Shown: piece after piece, positions 7,322 to 16,046 of the stretch
Position numbering within the stretch: position 1 is the first letter of the stretch
How the letters are laid out: every line of letters starts with the position of its first letter
Assembly: GCA_902476645.1 (NCBI GenBank)
Contig: CABSEG010000015.1
Coordinates: 1-43,918, forward strand
Direction of reading: 5' to 3'
Length of the DNA stretch: 43,918 nucleotides
DNA from: an uncultured Lachnospiraceae bacterium
GTDB taxonomy: Bacteria; Bacillota; Clostridia; Lachnospirales; Lachnospiraceae
Program-made: the position numbers and the translations under genes
Notes under the pieces: generated by a model
Databases searched by the model: none
The model's input: the letters and a program-made list of their open reading frames with translations, nothing else
What the model was told of the DNA's origin: nothing

Positions 7322-8986
7322 TTATACTTCCATAATAATAGGCAAAATCATGGGACTTCTTTTGGTCTTTTTCCAAAGGAAATCACTGAGGCTGTCTTTG
7401 GTTACATTTTTTAACTTACCCCAGTCCGTAATATTCTTATGCATACAACTCTCCAAAGCACGTTCCACCACATGCTTTGCCTCCTCCATCAACCCTTCGG
7501 ATTCTCTTACGTACACAAACCCTCTGGATACAATATCAGGCCCTGCCAGTATCTGATTGCTGTATTTTTCCAGAGTCAGCACTACGATCAAAATGCCATC
7601 CTCCGCCAGATGCTGGCGATCTCTCAGAACAATATTGCCCACATCTCCCACGCCAAGACCGTCTACCAGGATAGTGCCCGTGTGCACATGATCCACCACC
7701 TTGGCGCTGTTCTCATCCAATTCCAGCACATCTCCTGAATGTAAAATGAAGGTGTTTTCCTTTGGAATCCCCAGGCTCTGGGCAATCCCGGCCTGGGCCT
7801 TCAAATGCCTGTACTCCCCATGCACCGGTATCGAATATTTAGGATGTACCAGGGAATAAATCAGCTTAATTTCCTCCTGGCAAGCATGCCCTGATACATG
7901 CGCATCCTGGAAAATCACGTCGGCTCCCTTTTGGGACAACTCGTTGATCACTCTCGATACCGCCTTCTCATTTCCAGGTATGGGATTAGAACTAAAAATA
8001 ACCGTATCGCCCGGTTTAATAGAAACCTTCCGGTGCATGTTCGCAGCCATCCTGGAAAGGGCTGCCATGGATTCTCCCTGGCTTCCGGTGGTAATCAGCA
8101 CCATCTGCTCATCCGGATAATTTTTCATCTGCTCCAGATCGATCAGTGTGTTTTCCGGAATATTCAGATATCCCAGATCTGAGGCTGTACCGATGACGTT
8201 AACCATACTTCTTCCTTCCACCACAACTTTACGTCCGTGCTTATAAGCCGAGTTGATAATCTGCTGTACACGGTCCACATTAGAAGCAAAGGTGGCGATA
8301 ATGATACGGGTATTTTTATGTTCATTAAAGATATTATCAAAAGTCCTGCCTACAGTACGCTCTGACATGGTAAAGCCAGGGCGCTCCGCATTAGTACTGT
8401 CGCACATCAACGCCAGCACACCCTTCTTTCCGATCTCTCCAAACCTCTGTAGGTCAATGGCATCTCCAAACACTGGTGTGTAATCCACCTTAAAGTCTCC
8501 CGTATGAATGACGGTTCCAGCCGGAGAATAGATAGCCAGTGCTGAGGCATCCTGAATGCTGTGGTTTGTCTTGATAAACTCAATCCGAAATTTCCCCAGA
8601 TTAATCGATTGACCGTGACGCACCACCTTGCGCTTCACAGACTTCATCAGATTATGCTCTCTTAGCTTATTCTCAATCAAACCAATCGTCAGCTTTGTGG
8701 CGTAAATGGGTACGTTTAGTTCTTTCAGAATATAGGGGAGGGCCCCGATATGATCTTCATGTCCGTGGGTAATGACAAATCCCTTCACTTTTTCCACATT
8801 GTTCTTCAGATAAGTGACGTCTGGGATGACCAAGTCAATTCCCAGCATATCATCCTCCGGGAAGGCCAGACCGCAGTCTACTACAACAATACTGTCTTCA
8901 AACTCAAAGGCAGTAATGTTCAGTCCGATCTGCTCCAATCCTCCAAGGGGAATGATCTTCAATTTTGAGTTGTTAATGTTTTTCAA
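7322..8986 (-). CDS. rnj: Ribonuclease J
   Basis: Metallo-beta-lactamase/beta-CASP RNase with 5'-3' exonuclease and endonuclease activity in mRNA decay. The 554-residue protein has the metal motif THGHEDHIG near residues 73-81, HTGDFKVD, the beta-CASP motif region GSQGESMAALSRMA, VSGHACQEEIKL, and the C-terminal domain. The start is TTG at 8984-8986: GGAGG stands eight to ten bases upstream and the product begins MKNINNSKLKIIPLGGLEQIG. The 137-base gap upstream of it contains no clear promoter or terminator, so read-through from the ireB-ruvX unit is possible. ylbF, the MltG-like gene, trmR and trhP follow in the same direction. Confidence 0.95.
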   Translation of the reverse strand: MKNINNSKLKIIPLGGLEQIGLNITAFEFEDSIVVVDCGLAFPEDDMLGIDLVIPDVTYLKNNVEKVKGFVITHGHEDHIGALPYILKELNVPIYATKLTIGLIENKLREHNLMKSVKRKVVRHGQSINLGKFRIEFIKTNHSIQDASALAIYSPAGTVIHTGDFKVDYTPVFGDAIDLQRFGEIGKKGVLALMCDSTNAERPGFTMSERTVGRTFDNIFNEHKNTRIIIATFASNVDRVQQIINSAYKHGRKVVVEGRSMVNVIGTASDLGYLNIPENTLIDLEQMKNYPDEQMVLITTGSQGESMAALSRMAANMHRKVSIKPGDTVIFSSNPIPGNEKAVSRVINELSQKGADVIFQDAHVSGHACQEEIKLIYSLVHPKYSIPVHGEYRHLKAQAGIAQSLGIPKENTFILHSGDVLELDENSAKVVDHVHTGTILVDGLGVGDVGNIVLRDRQHLAEDGILIVVLTLEKYSNQILAGPDIVSRGFVYVRESEGLMEEAKHVVERALESCMHKNITDWGKLKNVTKDSLSDFLWKKTKRSPMILPIIMEV

Positions 8987-9123
8987 AAAATTGCACCTCC
9001 ATATGTTTTTATTTTCCGTCCTTCTTACATATTCGCCGCCTTTTTCCTGAAATACTCGTTTATCAACCGGATTTTAGACAGCAATAAACCACGAGAAATG
9101 CTTCTACTGAAGTATTTCCCTTC

Positions 9124-9384
9124 TTAAAGCGTAATATCTACATCTTCCAGCATTTCTGAGAAGATTTTTGACACCGCTTCCAGTTCCTTATCCTCTTCCA
9201 CAATTTCATAGAGGGCTTCTTCCTCTCCGTCCGCTGACAGGTCTTTTAAAATTAAGGCTTCCCCGTCCTCATCCTCTGAGTCCGTCACCAGGATATAACT
9301 TACGCCGCCAATTCTGGTCTGTTCTAACACAAAAAATTCTGCAGACTCCTCTTCGCCTGCAAAAGTAAACTTAATCCTTTCCAT
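9124..9384 (-). CDS. DUF1292 domain-containing protein
   Basis: 86-residue strongly acidic protein of the DUF1292 family (YrzB-like). FFVLEQTRIGGVSYILVTDSEDEDGEALILKDL is the family core, a small beta-rich fold of unknown function. It overlaps the end of ruvX by 14 bases. The ATG at 9382-9384 has GAGGG eight bases upstream, within ruvX. ireB-ruvX-DUF1292 is a widely conserved Firmicutes gene trio (yrzL-yrrK-yrzB in Bacillus). Confidence 0.9.
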   Translation of the reverse strand: MERIKFTFAGEEESAEFFVLEQTRIGGVSYILVTDSEDEDGEALILKDLSADGEEEALYEIVEEDKELEAVSKIFSEMLEDVDITL

Positions 9385-9808
9385 GTTTCATGCCCTCACA
9401 ATCTAGATACCCCTGCAAAATATAGACAGCGGCCAGCTTGTCCACATACTGTTTCCGGTGTTCCCGGCGCACCCTTCCCTCCATCAGAGTCCGGTTTGCC
9501 TCCACAGTAGTCAGCCGCTCATCCCACATTACAACAGGCAGGCCTGTTCTTCTCTCCAGCATTTCCTTAAATGCAAGAGACTTCTCAGCCCTGTCTCCGA
9601 TGGTATTATTCATATGCTTTGGAAACCCAAGGACTATGGTCTCCACTTCATATTCCTGAATTAATGCTTCTATTCGCGCCAATGTTTGGCGAAGCTTATT
9701 CTCAGACGTTCTTCTAATGATCTCGACCCCCTGTGCCGTGAGCAAAAGACTGTCACTGACAGCAACTCCCACAGTCTTGGAGCCGAAATCCAGTCCCATT
9801 ACCCTCAT
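9371..9808 (-). CDS. ruvX: Putative Holliday junction resolvase / pre-16S rRNA nuclease RuvX (YqgF)
   Basis: RNase H-fold nuclease. E. coli YqgF matures the 5' end of 16S rRNA, and a Holliday-junction role has been proposed. The 145 residues contain all conserved blocks: GLDFGSKTVGVAVSD at the N-terminus, VLGFPKHMNN, WDERLTTVEA, and the C-terminal YVDKLAAVYILQGYL with its catalytic aspartate. The length is usual for the family. It starts seven bases after ireB. Confidence 0.94.
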   Translation of the reverse strand: MRVMGLDFGSKTVGVAVSDSLLLTAQGVEIIRRTSENKLRQTLARIEALIQEYEVETIVLGFPKHMNNTIGDRAEKSLAFKEMLERRTGLPVVMWDERLTTVEANRTLMEGRVRREHRKQYVDKLAAVYILQGYLDCEGMKHGKD

Positions 9809-9815
9809 ATCCGAC

Positions 9816-10079
9816 CTACTGTCCTGTTTTATTTTTAATATACTCTTTCAGAAGTTCCTCTACCAGCTCATCGCGCTCTACTTTCATAATCATACTTCTG
9901 GCGTTGTTATGGCTGGTAATATAGGTCGGATCTCCGGACATGATATATCCCACGATCTGGTTTACCGGGTTGTACCCTTTCTCCGCCATAGCGTGGTATA
10001 CCATATCCAAAATATCCTTTACGCTGACTTCCGGTTCTGAGTTTACTTTGAAATACTGTGTATTACTGATATTTCCCAT
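9816..10079 (-). CDS. ireB: IreB family regulatory phosphoprotein
   Basis: UPF0297/YrzL family. In Enterococcus faecalis, IreB is phosphorylated on N-terminal threonines by the PASTA kinase IreK and affects cephalosporin resistance. The 87-residue protein keeps the core VKDILDMVYHAMAEKGYNPVNQIVGYIMSGDPTYITSHNNARSMI. One candidate phospho-threonine is Thr7. AAGGA precedes the ATG by four bases. A near-consensus promoter overlaps the end of mtaB. Confidence 0.93.
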   Translation of the reverse strand: MGNISNTQYFKVNSEPEVSVKDILDMVYHAMAEKGYNPVNQIVGYIMSGDPTYITSHNNARSMIMKVERDELVEELLKEYIKNKTGQ

Positions 10080-10109
10080 TTCATCACGTCCTTACTAAAC
10101 TTTGTCTCT

Positions 10110-10138
10110 ATTTTAATATACATTTTCGAAAAATTCAA
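10110..10138 (-). promoter_or_regulatory. Sigma-A-type promoter for ireB-ruvX-DUF1292
   Basis: On the minus strand TTGAAT (plus 10133-10138) and TAAAAT (plus 10110-10115) are 17 bases apart. The -35 box overlaps the mtaB stop codon. It lies about 35 bases upstream of the ireB start. Confidence 0.6.
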
Positions 10139-11460
10139 TTCATTTTTTGATGAGTTGAAATTTGGCAAATGGGAATTCCCTGCACCTGATCCCCGGTCAC
10201 GGTTACCCTGGTTAATCTGTTTTCCAGGTTTTCTGCAGATCGGGTAGCCAATTTCACATACTCTTTCGTATGCCCTACCCAGAAAAACTCTCCCTGTAGA
10301 CAAACCTCTTCCTCAAACAAAATCTCTGTTTCTGTCCCGATAAGTGCTCTTTCAAACTTCTGTTTATACTCTGCGCAAAGGGAAAGAAGCACAGCACTCC
10401 TTTTTGCCTTAATGGGATCCGGAACCTGATCCGGCATCTCGGCGGCCTTTGTCCCTATTCTCCTGGAATATTTAAAAACATGAGTCTCATAAAAGCGGAT
10501 GGTCTTTAAAAAGGCTACGGTCTCTAAAAATTCCTCTTCGCTCTCCCCCGGGAACCCCACAATCACATCGGTGGTGAATGCGGGATGAGAAAAATACCTG
10601 CGTAAAAGCTGACATTTCTCCAAATACTCTTCTGTGGTATAACGCCGGTTCATTCTCTTTAATGTGGTATCGCATCCGCTCTGCAGGGACAGATGGAAAT
10701 GGGGACAGATTTTAGGAAGCTTTGAAATGGTTTTTACAAACTCCTCCGTGACAATTCTGGGCTCCAAAGACCCCAGGCGAATCCGCTGTATTCCCTCTAC
10801 CTGATGGACCGCCAAAATCAGTTCCAAAAGATTTGATCCCAAATCTATCCCATAGGAGCTTAGGTGAATCCCGGTCAGTACCACTTCCAGACATCCCTTC
10901 CCGGCCAGCCGTTCTACCTCAGCTACCACTTCTTCCTGCCTCCTGCTTCGAACTCTCCCTCTGGTATAGGGGATAATACAATAGCTGCAAAACTGATTGC
11001 ATCCATCCTGTACCTTGATATAGGCCCGCGTATGTTCCAGAGTCTTGTCAATAGACAGGTTCTCATATTCCCGGACACGGCTGATATCGAGAATCTCTTC
11101 CTCTTGTTTCATCCCACTTTCCCAGGACTTTAAGATGGCAATTAAATCTTTCTTTTTATTATTCCCAATGACCAGATCAATAGACGGATCCTTTTCCAAT
11201 TCTTTTCCCGCTGCCTGAACATAGCATCCGATGGCCACTACCAGAGCCTTTGGATTCATTTTTTTTGCCTTATGCAGCATCTGTCTGGATTTACGGTCTG
11301 CGATATTCGTCACGGTGCAAGTGTTGATAATATACACATCCGCCCCGGGCGCAAAGGGAACCATTTGATATCCTTCCTTCTCCAGCATTTGCTCTATAGC
11401 CTCTGTCTCATATGCGTTTACTTTACAGCCCAGATTATGAAGGGCAACTTTTTTCCCCAT
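10135..11460 (-). CDS. mtaB: tRNA ms2t6A37 methylthiotransferase MtaB
   Basis: Radical-SAM enzyme that adds a methylthio group to t6A at position 37 of tRNAs reading ANN codons. The 441 residues comprise an N-terminal UPF0004 domain with cluster cysteines 12, 48 and 79 (LHNLGCKVN, INTCTVT, AIGCYVQ), a radical-SAM core with the CX3CX2C motif at 154-161 (CNQFCSYC), and a C-terminal TRAM domain (about 375-435). The start codon has AAAGGAAC upstream. It is transcribed away from the HPr-like gene across a 143-base divergent gap. Confidence 0.94.
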   Translation of the reverse strand: MGKKVALHNLGCKVNAYETEAIEQMLEKEGYQMVPFAPGADVYIINTCTVTNIADRKSRQMLHKAKKMNPKALVVAIGCYVQAAGKELEKDPSIDLVIGNNKKKDLIAILKSWESGMKQEEEILDISRVREYENLSIDKTLEHTRAYIKVQDGCNQFCSYCIIPYTRGRVRSRRQEEVVAEVERLAGKGCLEVVLTGIHLSSYGIDLGSNLLELILAVHQVEGIQRIRLGSLEPRIVTEEFVKTISKLPKICPHFHLSLQSGCDTTLKRMNRRYTTEEYLEKCQLLRRYFSHPAFTTDVIVGFPGESEEEFLETVAFLKTIRFYETHVFKYSRRIGTKAAEMPDQVPDPIKAKRSAVLLSLCAEYKQKFERALIGTETEILFEEEVCLQGEFFWVGHTKEYVKLATRSAENLENRLTRVTVTGDQVQGIPICQISTHQKMN

Positions 11461-11542
11461 TTACTTGTTCCTTTCTTTTAACTAGTCCCTATTCCTTATC
11501 GCTCTGCGCAAAACATCCTGTCTAAGTTTGTTTCTTTTCATC

Positions 11543-11571
11543 TTGACATTTCTCTCCTACGTTAGTAAGAT
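11543..11571 (+). promoter_or_regulatory. Consensus sigma-A promoter for the HPr-like gene
   Basis: TTGACA at 11543-11548, a 17-base spacer, then TAAGAT at 11566-11571. This is the strongest vegetative promoter seen in the window. The strong ribosome site (AAGGGAGGGG, about 11587-11597) follows closely, giving a leader of about 25 bases. Confidence 0.85.
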
Positions 11572-11603
11572 GAAGATATCAAAATGAAGGGAGGGGTTTT
11601 CCG

Positions 11604-11834
11604 ATGAAGACAGTACAGATTTCCTTAAATTCCATTGATAAGGTAAAGTCATTCGTAAACGATATTACGAAATTCGATTACGATTTTGATTTAGTATCCG
11701 GCCGCTATGTGATTGATGCCAAATCGATTATGGGCATTTTCAGCCTGGACCTATCCAAGCCAATTGATCTTAACATCCATGCGGAAGATGACGTAGACAC
11801 CATTCTGGAAACACTAAAACCGTATATCATCTAA
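11604..11834 (+). CDS. HPr-like protein lacking the PTS histidine
   Basis: 76-residue HPr-fold protein. The regulatory-serine region is well kept: DAKSIMGIFSLDLS, with Ser41 aligning with Ser46 of HPr. The active-site loop that should hold His15 (GLHARPA in HPr) is replaced by NSIDKVKSFV, and the only histidine in the protein is near residue 59. It therefore cannot be a PTS phosphocarrier in the normal way. It could be a Crh-like regulator phosphorylated on serine by HPr kinase. It is monocistronic, with its own strong promoter and terminator, implying abundant expression. HPr-family proteins of this type are common in Clostridia, with unproven function. Confidence 0.85.
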   Translation: MKTVQISLNSIDKVKSFVNDITKFDYDFDLVSGRYVIDAKSIMGIFSLDLSKPIDLNIHAEDDVDTILETLKPYII

Positions 11835-11874
11835 GCTTGCAGCGAATACAAAGGTTTTGTACATGCCCACAAAG

Positions 11875-11911
11875 AAATGAGGATTCTGCCTGTCAGAAGA
11901 CCTCATTTTTT
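11875..11911. terminator. Bidirectional intrinsic terminator between the HPr-like gene and thiI
   Basis: AAATGAGG (11875-11882) pairs with CCTCATTT (11901-11908), with an inner TTCTG/CAGAA stem. T-rich sequence follows on the plus strand, and the A-rich flank gives a T tract on the minus strand. It overlaps the thiI stop codon and serves both converging genes. Confidence 0.85.
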
Positions 11912-13091
11912 ATTCTACCCAAATAGTCTCTCTGGTCTCAATGGCTTTACTTACCAGCTCATCAATATGTTCCGCCAGGCGCTGCTCACTTTTTTGAATA
12001 ACATGGATATTCGGCTTTGTTACCGGATGTTTGGCCACAAAAATCGTACAGCAATCCTCATATGGAAGAATCGAAGTTTCGTAGGTGTTGATCTTTAGGG
12101 AGATATCCACAATCTCCTGCTTGTCAAAAGCGATCACGGGACGGTATACAGGCATGGTACAGACTTCATTGGTCGCTGCCAAACTCTGAAGTGTCTGACT
12201 TGCCACCTGGCCAATACTCTCTCCGGTAATCAGTCCGAGACAATCTGTTTCTTTCGCAATGTGTTCCGCAATCCGCATCATATAGCGGCGCATGATAATG
12301 GTTAGTTCATCATGCGGACACTGATCGTAAATATAGAGCTGAATATCCGTAAAATTTACCACATGAAGTTGAATGGGGCCACTGTAACGGGACACCAGTC
12401 TTGCCAAATCCACCACCTTTTGTTTTGCCCGCTCACTGGTATAGGGAGGGGCATGAAAATAAACTGCGTCAATCTTCACCCCTCTTTTGCTGACCAGATA
12501 ACCGGCCACAGGGCTGTCAATACCGCCGGAAAGCAGCAGCATCGCTTTCCCTGCAGTCCCCACCGGCATTCCCCCAAGACCCGGAATGACTTTGGAATAC
12601 ACATAGATTTTCTCCCGAATTTCCACATTTAGAAGAATCTCCGGATGATGGACATCCACCTTCATCCCCGGCATAGCTTCCAATATGGCTTCCCCCAGGT
12701 CACAATTTACAGTCATGGAATCTTTCGGATAATTTTTTCTGGCTCTTCTTGCATGCACTTTAAAGGTGTGTTCCCCTTGCGCGTATAACATCTGCATATA
12801 TTCCACAATCTGCCGGGCAAGCTGTTCAAACCCCTCATCCTCCAGCTGAATCATAGGGCAAATACCCACAATACCAAATACCCTCTGAAGAGCCTCCACA
12901 GTCTCATCAAAATCAAACGCCGCTTCCTGTGCCTCCACATAGATCCTTCCCTGCTCTTTGCGAACTTCAAAAGTCCCTTCCACTTTTTTTAAGGCATGGC
13001 GAATCTGTTTTACTAAAGCGTCCTCGAACAGATATCGGTTCTTTCCCTTAATTCCTATTTCTCCATATTTGATCAAAAATGCATGAAACAT
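11910..13091 (-). CDS. thiI: tRNA uracil 4-sulfurtransferase ThiI
   Basis: Makes 4-thiouridine at tRNA position 8 and may supply sulfur for thiamine synthesis. The ATG at 13089-13091 gives 393 residues beginning MFHAFLIKYGEIGIKGKNRY, the conserved ThiI start. The in-frame extension to 13154 runs into the desulfurase gene and has no support. Domains are the N-terminal ferredoxin-like and THUMP domains (to about residue 165), then the PP-loop ATPase with SGGIDSPVAGYL near 187, and YEDCCTIFVAKHP near the end. The C-terminal rhodanese domain of E. coli ThiI is absent, as in B. subtilis, where a dedicated desulfurase delivers sulfur directly. That desulfurase is the gene 14 bases upstream. Confidence 0.95.
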   Translation of the reverse strand: MFHAFLIKYGEIGIKGKNRYLFEDALVKQIRHALKKVEGTFEVRKEQGRIYVEAQEAAFDFDETVEALQRVFGIVGICPMIQLEDEGFEQLARQIVEYMQMLYAQGEHTFKVHARRARKNYPKDSMTVNCDLGEAILEAMPGMKVDVHHPEILLNVEIREKIYVYSKVIPGLGGMPVGTAGKAMLLLSGGIDSPVAGYLVSKRGVKIDAVYFHAPPYTSERAKQKVVDLARLVSRYSGPIQLHVVNFTDIQLYIYDQCPHDELTIIMRRYMMRIAEHIAKETDCLGLITGESIGQVASQTLQSLAATNEVCTMPVYRPVIAFDKQEIVDISLKINTYETSILPYEDCCTIFVAKHPVTKPNIHVIQKSEQRLAEHIDELVSKAIETRETIWVE

Positions 13092-13105
13092 CTCTTTTTC
13101 TCCTC

Positions 13106-14263
13106 TTAGTATCGGGAGTATCTGCGCAAAACCGGAAGCAACTCCTCCAGGCACGAAACGCAGTACTCCAGTTCTTCCTCTGTGGTAAAAATGCTAAAGC
13201 TAAACCGCAGAGTGGAATCCAACAGTTCTTTTTCCAATCCAATTTCTTTTAACACAGCGCTTACCGGCAGCTTTTTGTTGGAGGAACATGCTGACCCTGA
13301 GGATACATATATCCCTTTTTCCTCCAACGCGTGAAGCAGCACTTCGCTTCTGACTCCCCGAAAGCTGACACTCACAATATGGGGCGCTCCGTCTTCCCCG
13401 GGCTGTCCGTTGATTACCACATCGGGAAGCTTCTCTATTAATTGGATAAACTTGGCTTTTCGGTGGAAAAGCAACCTGCGGTTTACCTCCAGATTGGCAT
13501 AGGCTTCTCCAGCCGCCACCCCAAGTCCCGCAATTCCAGGCACATTATCCGTACCAGAACGCATTCCTCTCTGCTGTCCCCCACCTAAAATCAGCGGCAG
13601 CAGCTTCACCCGACTGTCCGCATACAAAAAACCTACGCCCTTGGGACCGTGTATTTTGTGCCCGCTGACAGAGAGCAAATCAATTCCCATCTTTTTAGGG
13701 TGAATCGGAAACTTTCCATACGCTTGGATGGCATCTACATGATAAAGAGTGTTGGGGTTGATCTTATGAACCGCAGCCGCAGCCTCCGCCACCGGCTCCA
13801 CTGCCCCCACCTCATTGTTGACGAACATCGTGGATACCAGGATCGTATCTTCACAGACAGACTCCCGCAGCCTGTCCAGATCCAGGACACCTCTCTGATC
13901 TACGGGAATGTATGTGACACGAAATCCCCGCTCTTTCAAAAACTCCATGGGTTGTAACACCGCTGCATGTTCCACAGCTGTGGTGATCACATGGCGTCCG
14001 GCCCTCCGGTTCGCCATAGCCCCGCCAAGAATCGCCCAGTTATTCGATTCCGTTCCTCCAGATGTAAAATAGATTTCTTTTTCTGCTACCTTCAGGGTTC
14101 TGGCAATGGTTTCCCTGGATTTCCGTAAATATTGCTCGGCCTCTACACCCTTTGTATGCTTAGAAGACGGATTCCCATAGTCTTCCATCATCGCCTTAAC
14201 TACAATCTCTTTTACGCTCTCTAAACACCTGGTGGTTGCAGCGTTATCTAAATATGCTTCCAT
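13106..14263 (-). CDS. Cysteine desulfurase (NifS/IscS class V aminotransferase)
   Basis: PLP enzyme that takes sulfur from cysteine as a persulfide. It has 385 residues: the N-terminal YLDNAATT motif, FTSGGTESNN, the PLP-binding SGHKIHGPKG with Lys203, the RSGTDN motif, and the catalytic cysteine Cys326 in SSGSACSS. The short active-site loop is the group I (IscS/NifS) type. Its placement directly upstream of thiI suggests it is the ThiI-dedicated partner (NifZ-like). No iscU or nifU is adjacent. Confidence 0.93.
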   Translation of the reverse strand: MEAYLDNAATTRCLESVKEIVVKAMMEDYGNPSSKHTKGVEAEQYLRKSRETIARTLKVAEKEIYFTSGGTESNNWAILGGAMANRRAGRHVITTAVEHAAVLQPMEFLKERGFRVTYIPVDQRGVLDLDRLRESVCEDTILVSTMFVNNEVGAVEPVAEAAAAVHKINPNTLYHVDAIQAYGKFPIHPKKMGIDLLSVSGHKIHGPKGVGFLYADSRVKLLPLILGGGQQRGMRSGTDNVPGIAGLGVAAGEAYANLEVNRRLLFHRKAKFIQLIEKLPDVVINGQPGEDGAPHIVSVSFRGVRSEVLLHALEEKGIYVSSGSACSSNKKLPVSAVLKEIGLEKELLDSTLRFSFSIFTTEEELEYCVSCLEELLPVLRRYSRY

Positions 14264-14276
14264 AATTCCTCCACTC

Positions 14277-15017
14277 CTAAGGTTCCAGATGGTACATCAG
14301 AATGGAAAGCAGCGCCATTCCTGCAGTCTCTGTGCGCAGAATCCGCTTCCCAAGGGTCATCACAAAGGCACCCTTTTCTCTGGCAGCATCTACCTCTTCT
14401 TCCTCAAACCCGCCTTCCGGACCGATGAAGATCCCAATGGACTGTCCGGAGCGTATTCCTGCAAGAATCTTTCTGGTTTTCTCCATTCCCTGTGCCAGCT
14501 CATAGGGAATCAACTTCACATCCAGTTTATCTGCATACTCCAGGGCCTGATCAAAGGACATAACCGACATGACTTTTGGTATCACCATACGTTTGGACTG
14601 TTTTGCCGCGCTTTCCGAGATTCCGTTCCAGCGTCTTAGCTTATTTTGCGCCTTTTTTTCATCCAGCTTTACCACAGAACGCCTTGTAGCCACAGGAATG
14701 ATCTCATATGCCCCCAGTTCCACCGCCTTCTGTATGATCAGCTCCATCTTATCTGCTTTGGGCAGTCCCTGAAACAGGTAGAGCTTAGAAGGAAGTTCAA
14801 ATCCTACTTCCCGTACCCATAGAATGTCCGCTACAATCCGGTCTTCTGAAATGGACGCGATACGACATCGATACTCCCTGGAATCCACCCCGTTACTGAC
14901 GGTAAGCTCCTGGGAAATTTCCATACGCAGCACGTTGCGGATATGATTCACATCTCCCCCCAGAATCGTAATCTCCTTTTCACCGATCTGCTGGGGCGTC
15001 ACAAAAAAATGATGCAT
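14277..15017 (-). CDS. rsmE: 16S rRNA (uracil1498-N3)-methyltransferase RsmE
   Basis: SPOUT-family methyltransferase acting on helix 44 of 16S rRNA. The 246 residues start MHHFFVTPQQIGEKEITILGGD with the PUA-like N-terminal domain, and the C-terminal trefoil-knot SAM site is visible as GIFIGPEGGFEEEEVD and LGKRILRTETAGMALL. It lies five bases downstream of prmA in the common Firmicutes pair. Confidence 0.95.
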   Translation of the reverse strand: MHHFFVTPQQIGEKEITILGGDVNHIRNVLRMEISQELTVSNGVDSREYRCRIASISEDRIVADILWVREVGFELPSKLYLFQGLPKADKMELIIQKAVELGAYEIIPVATRRSVVKLDEKKAQNKLRRWNGISESAAKQSKRMVIPKVMSVMSFDQALEYADKLDVKLIPYELAQGMEKTRKILAGIRSGQSIGIFIGPEGGFEEEEVDAAREKGAFVMTLGKRILRTETAGMALLSILMYHLEP

Positions 15018-15021
15018 GCGC

Positions 15022-15981
15022 TCACCTCGGATTCTTTCTTGCCGTCACGGATACCCATTCTCCCTGTCTGGTGACCTCTAAGACTTCAAGTCCGGCTCTT
15101 GTAACGGCATCTACCACGTCCGCTTCCTTCTCATCGATAATTCCAGAGGTAATATAGATACCACCCTCTTTCATATGACAGAGAATCTGTGGCGTCAGGT
15201 CAATCAGAACATCCGCCAAAATATTGGCAGTGACAATGTCATACTTTTCATATCCCACCTGATCTTGAATCTCTGGATCATCAATGATATTTCCGATCAG
15301 CATTTCCATCTGTTCTGCCGGAATCTGATTAGCTTTCAGATTTTCTTCCACAGCCGGGACCGCGCAGATATCCAGATCCGTGCCAACCGCATGTTCTGCC
15401 CCCAGCTTCAGGGCAACAATGGACAGGATACCGCTGCCGGTTCCCACGTCCAAAAGCCTGGTCTTTGCTGTCACATACTTTTTCAACTGCCGGATACACA
15501 ACTGGGTAGTCTCATGCATCCCGGTTCCAAACGCCGTACCCGGGTCAATATGGATGACCATACGCTCCTGATCCTGACGCTTCACTTCCTCCCAGGAGGG
15601 TGTAATCAGGATATCGTCCACGTAAAACTGATGAAAGAACTCCTTCCAGTTATTGATCCAATCTTTATCCTCGGTCTGGGATTCCTCAATGGTTCCCTCA
15701 CCGATATCCACAAACTGTCGTAAATCCTCCAGTTCCTTCCGGACTTTTGCCAGAATTTCATCCTTGTCTGCCTCTTCTTCCAGATAAAAGCTTAAATAGG
15801 CGATTCCGTCATCCTCCGGTCCTTCCGGAAGAATGTCCACAAACATTTGTTTCTTGTCTTCCTCCGTTAGAGGGATTTTGTCTTCAATTTCTACGCCCTC
15901 TACGCCGGCTTCTGCCAGGGTGGAGATTACGATATCTTCCACTTCTGATAATGTTTTTAACGTAAATTTGTCCCACTTCAT
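15022..15981 (-). CDS. prmA: Ribosomal protein L11 methyltransferase PrmA
   Basis: SAM-dependent trimethylation of L11. The chosen ATG (15979-15981) gives 319 residues beginning MKWDKFTLKT, with GAGGAG nine bases upstream. A longer in-frame reading to 16011 is unsupported. Motifs are the N-terminal substrate-binding domain (EVEDIVISTLAEAGVEGVEIED), the catalytic-domain stretch DPGTAFGTGMHETT, SAM motif LDVGTGSGILSI, and the NILADVL catalytic loop. It is first in the run prmA-rsmE-desulfurase-thiI. Confidence 0.94.
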   Translation of the reverse strand: MKWDKFTLKTLSEVEDIVISTLAEAGVEGVEIEDKIPLTEEDKKQMFVDILPEGPEDDGIAYLSFYLEEEADKDEILAKVRKELEDLRQFVDIGEGTIEESQTEDKDWINNWKEFFHQFYVDDILITPSWEEVKRQDQERMVIHIDPGTAFGTGMHETTQLCIRQLKKYVTAKTRLLDVGTGSGILSIVALKLGAEHAVGTDLDICAVPAVEENLKANQIPAEQMEMLIGNIIDDPEIQDQVGYEKYDIVTANILADVLIDLTPQILCHMKEGGIYITSGIIDEKEADVVDAVTRAGLEVLEVTRQGEWVSVTARKNPR

Positions 15982-16011
15982 AGCCGCATTCTCCTCTATT
16001 TTACACAACAC

Positions 16012-16043
16012 GACATCGCCCGCCGTCTTGGCAGGGCGATGTC
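16012..16043 (-). terminator. GC-rich hairpin, likely terminator after the histidine kinase gene
   Basis: GACATCGCCC (16012-16021) and GGGCGATGTC (16034-16043) form a perfect 10-base stem immediately after the kinase stop codon. No convincing T tract follows on the minus strand, so termination could be partial and prmA may depend on read-through. No clear promoter is seen in the 30 bases left before prmA. Confidence 0.5.
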
Positions 16044-16046
16044 AGA

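Noticed and set aside
11461..11540. Minus-strand promoter for mtaB
   Set aside because: The best hexamers found are weak and poorly spaced, not enough to report.
15175..15723. Plus-strand open frame of 182 codons opposite prmA
   Set aside because: Antisense shadow of prmA with no recognisable domain.
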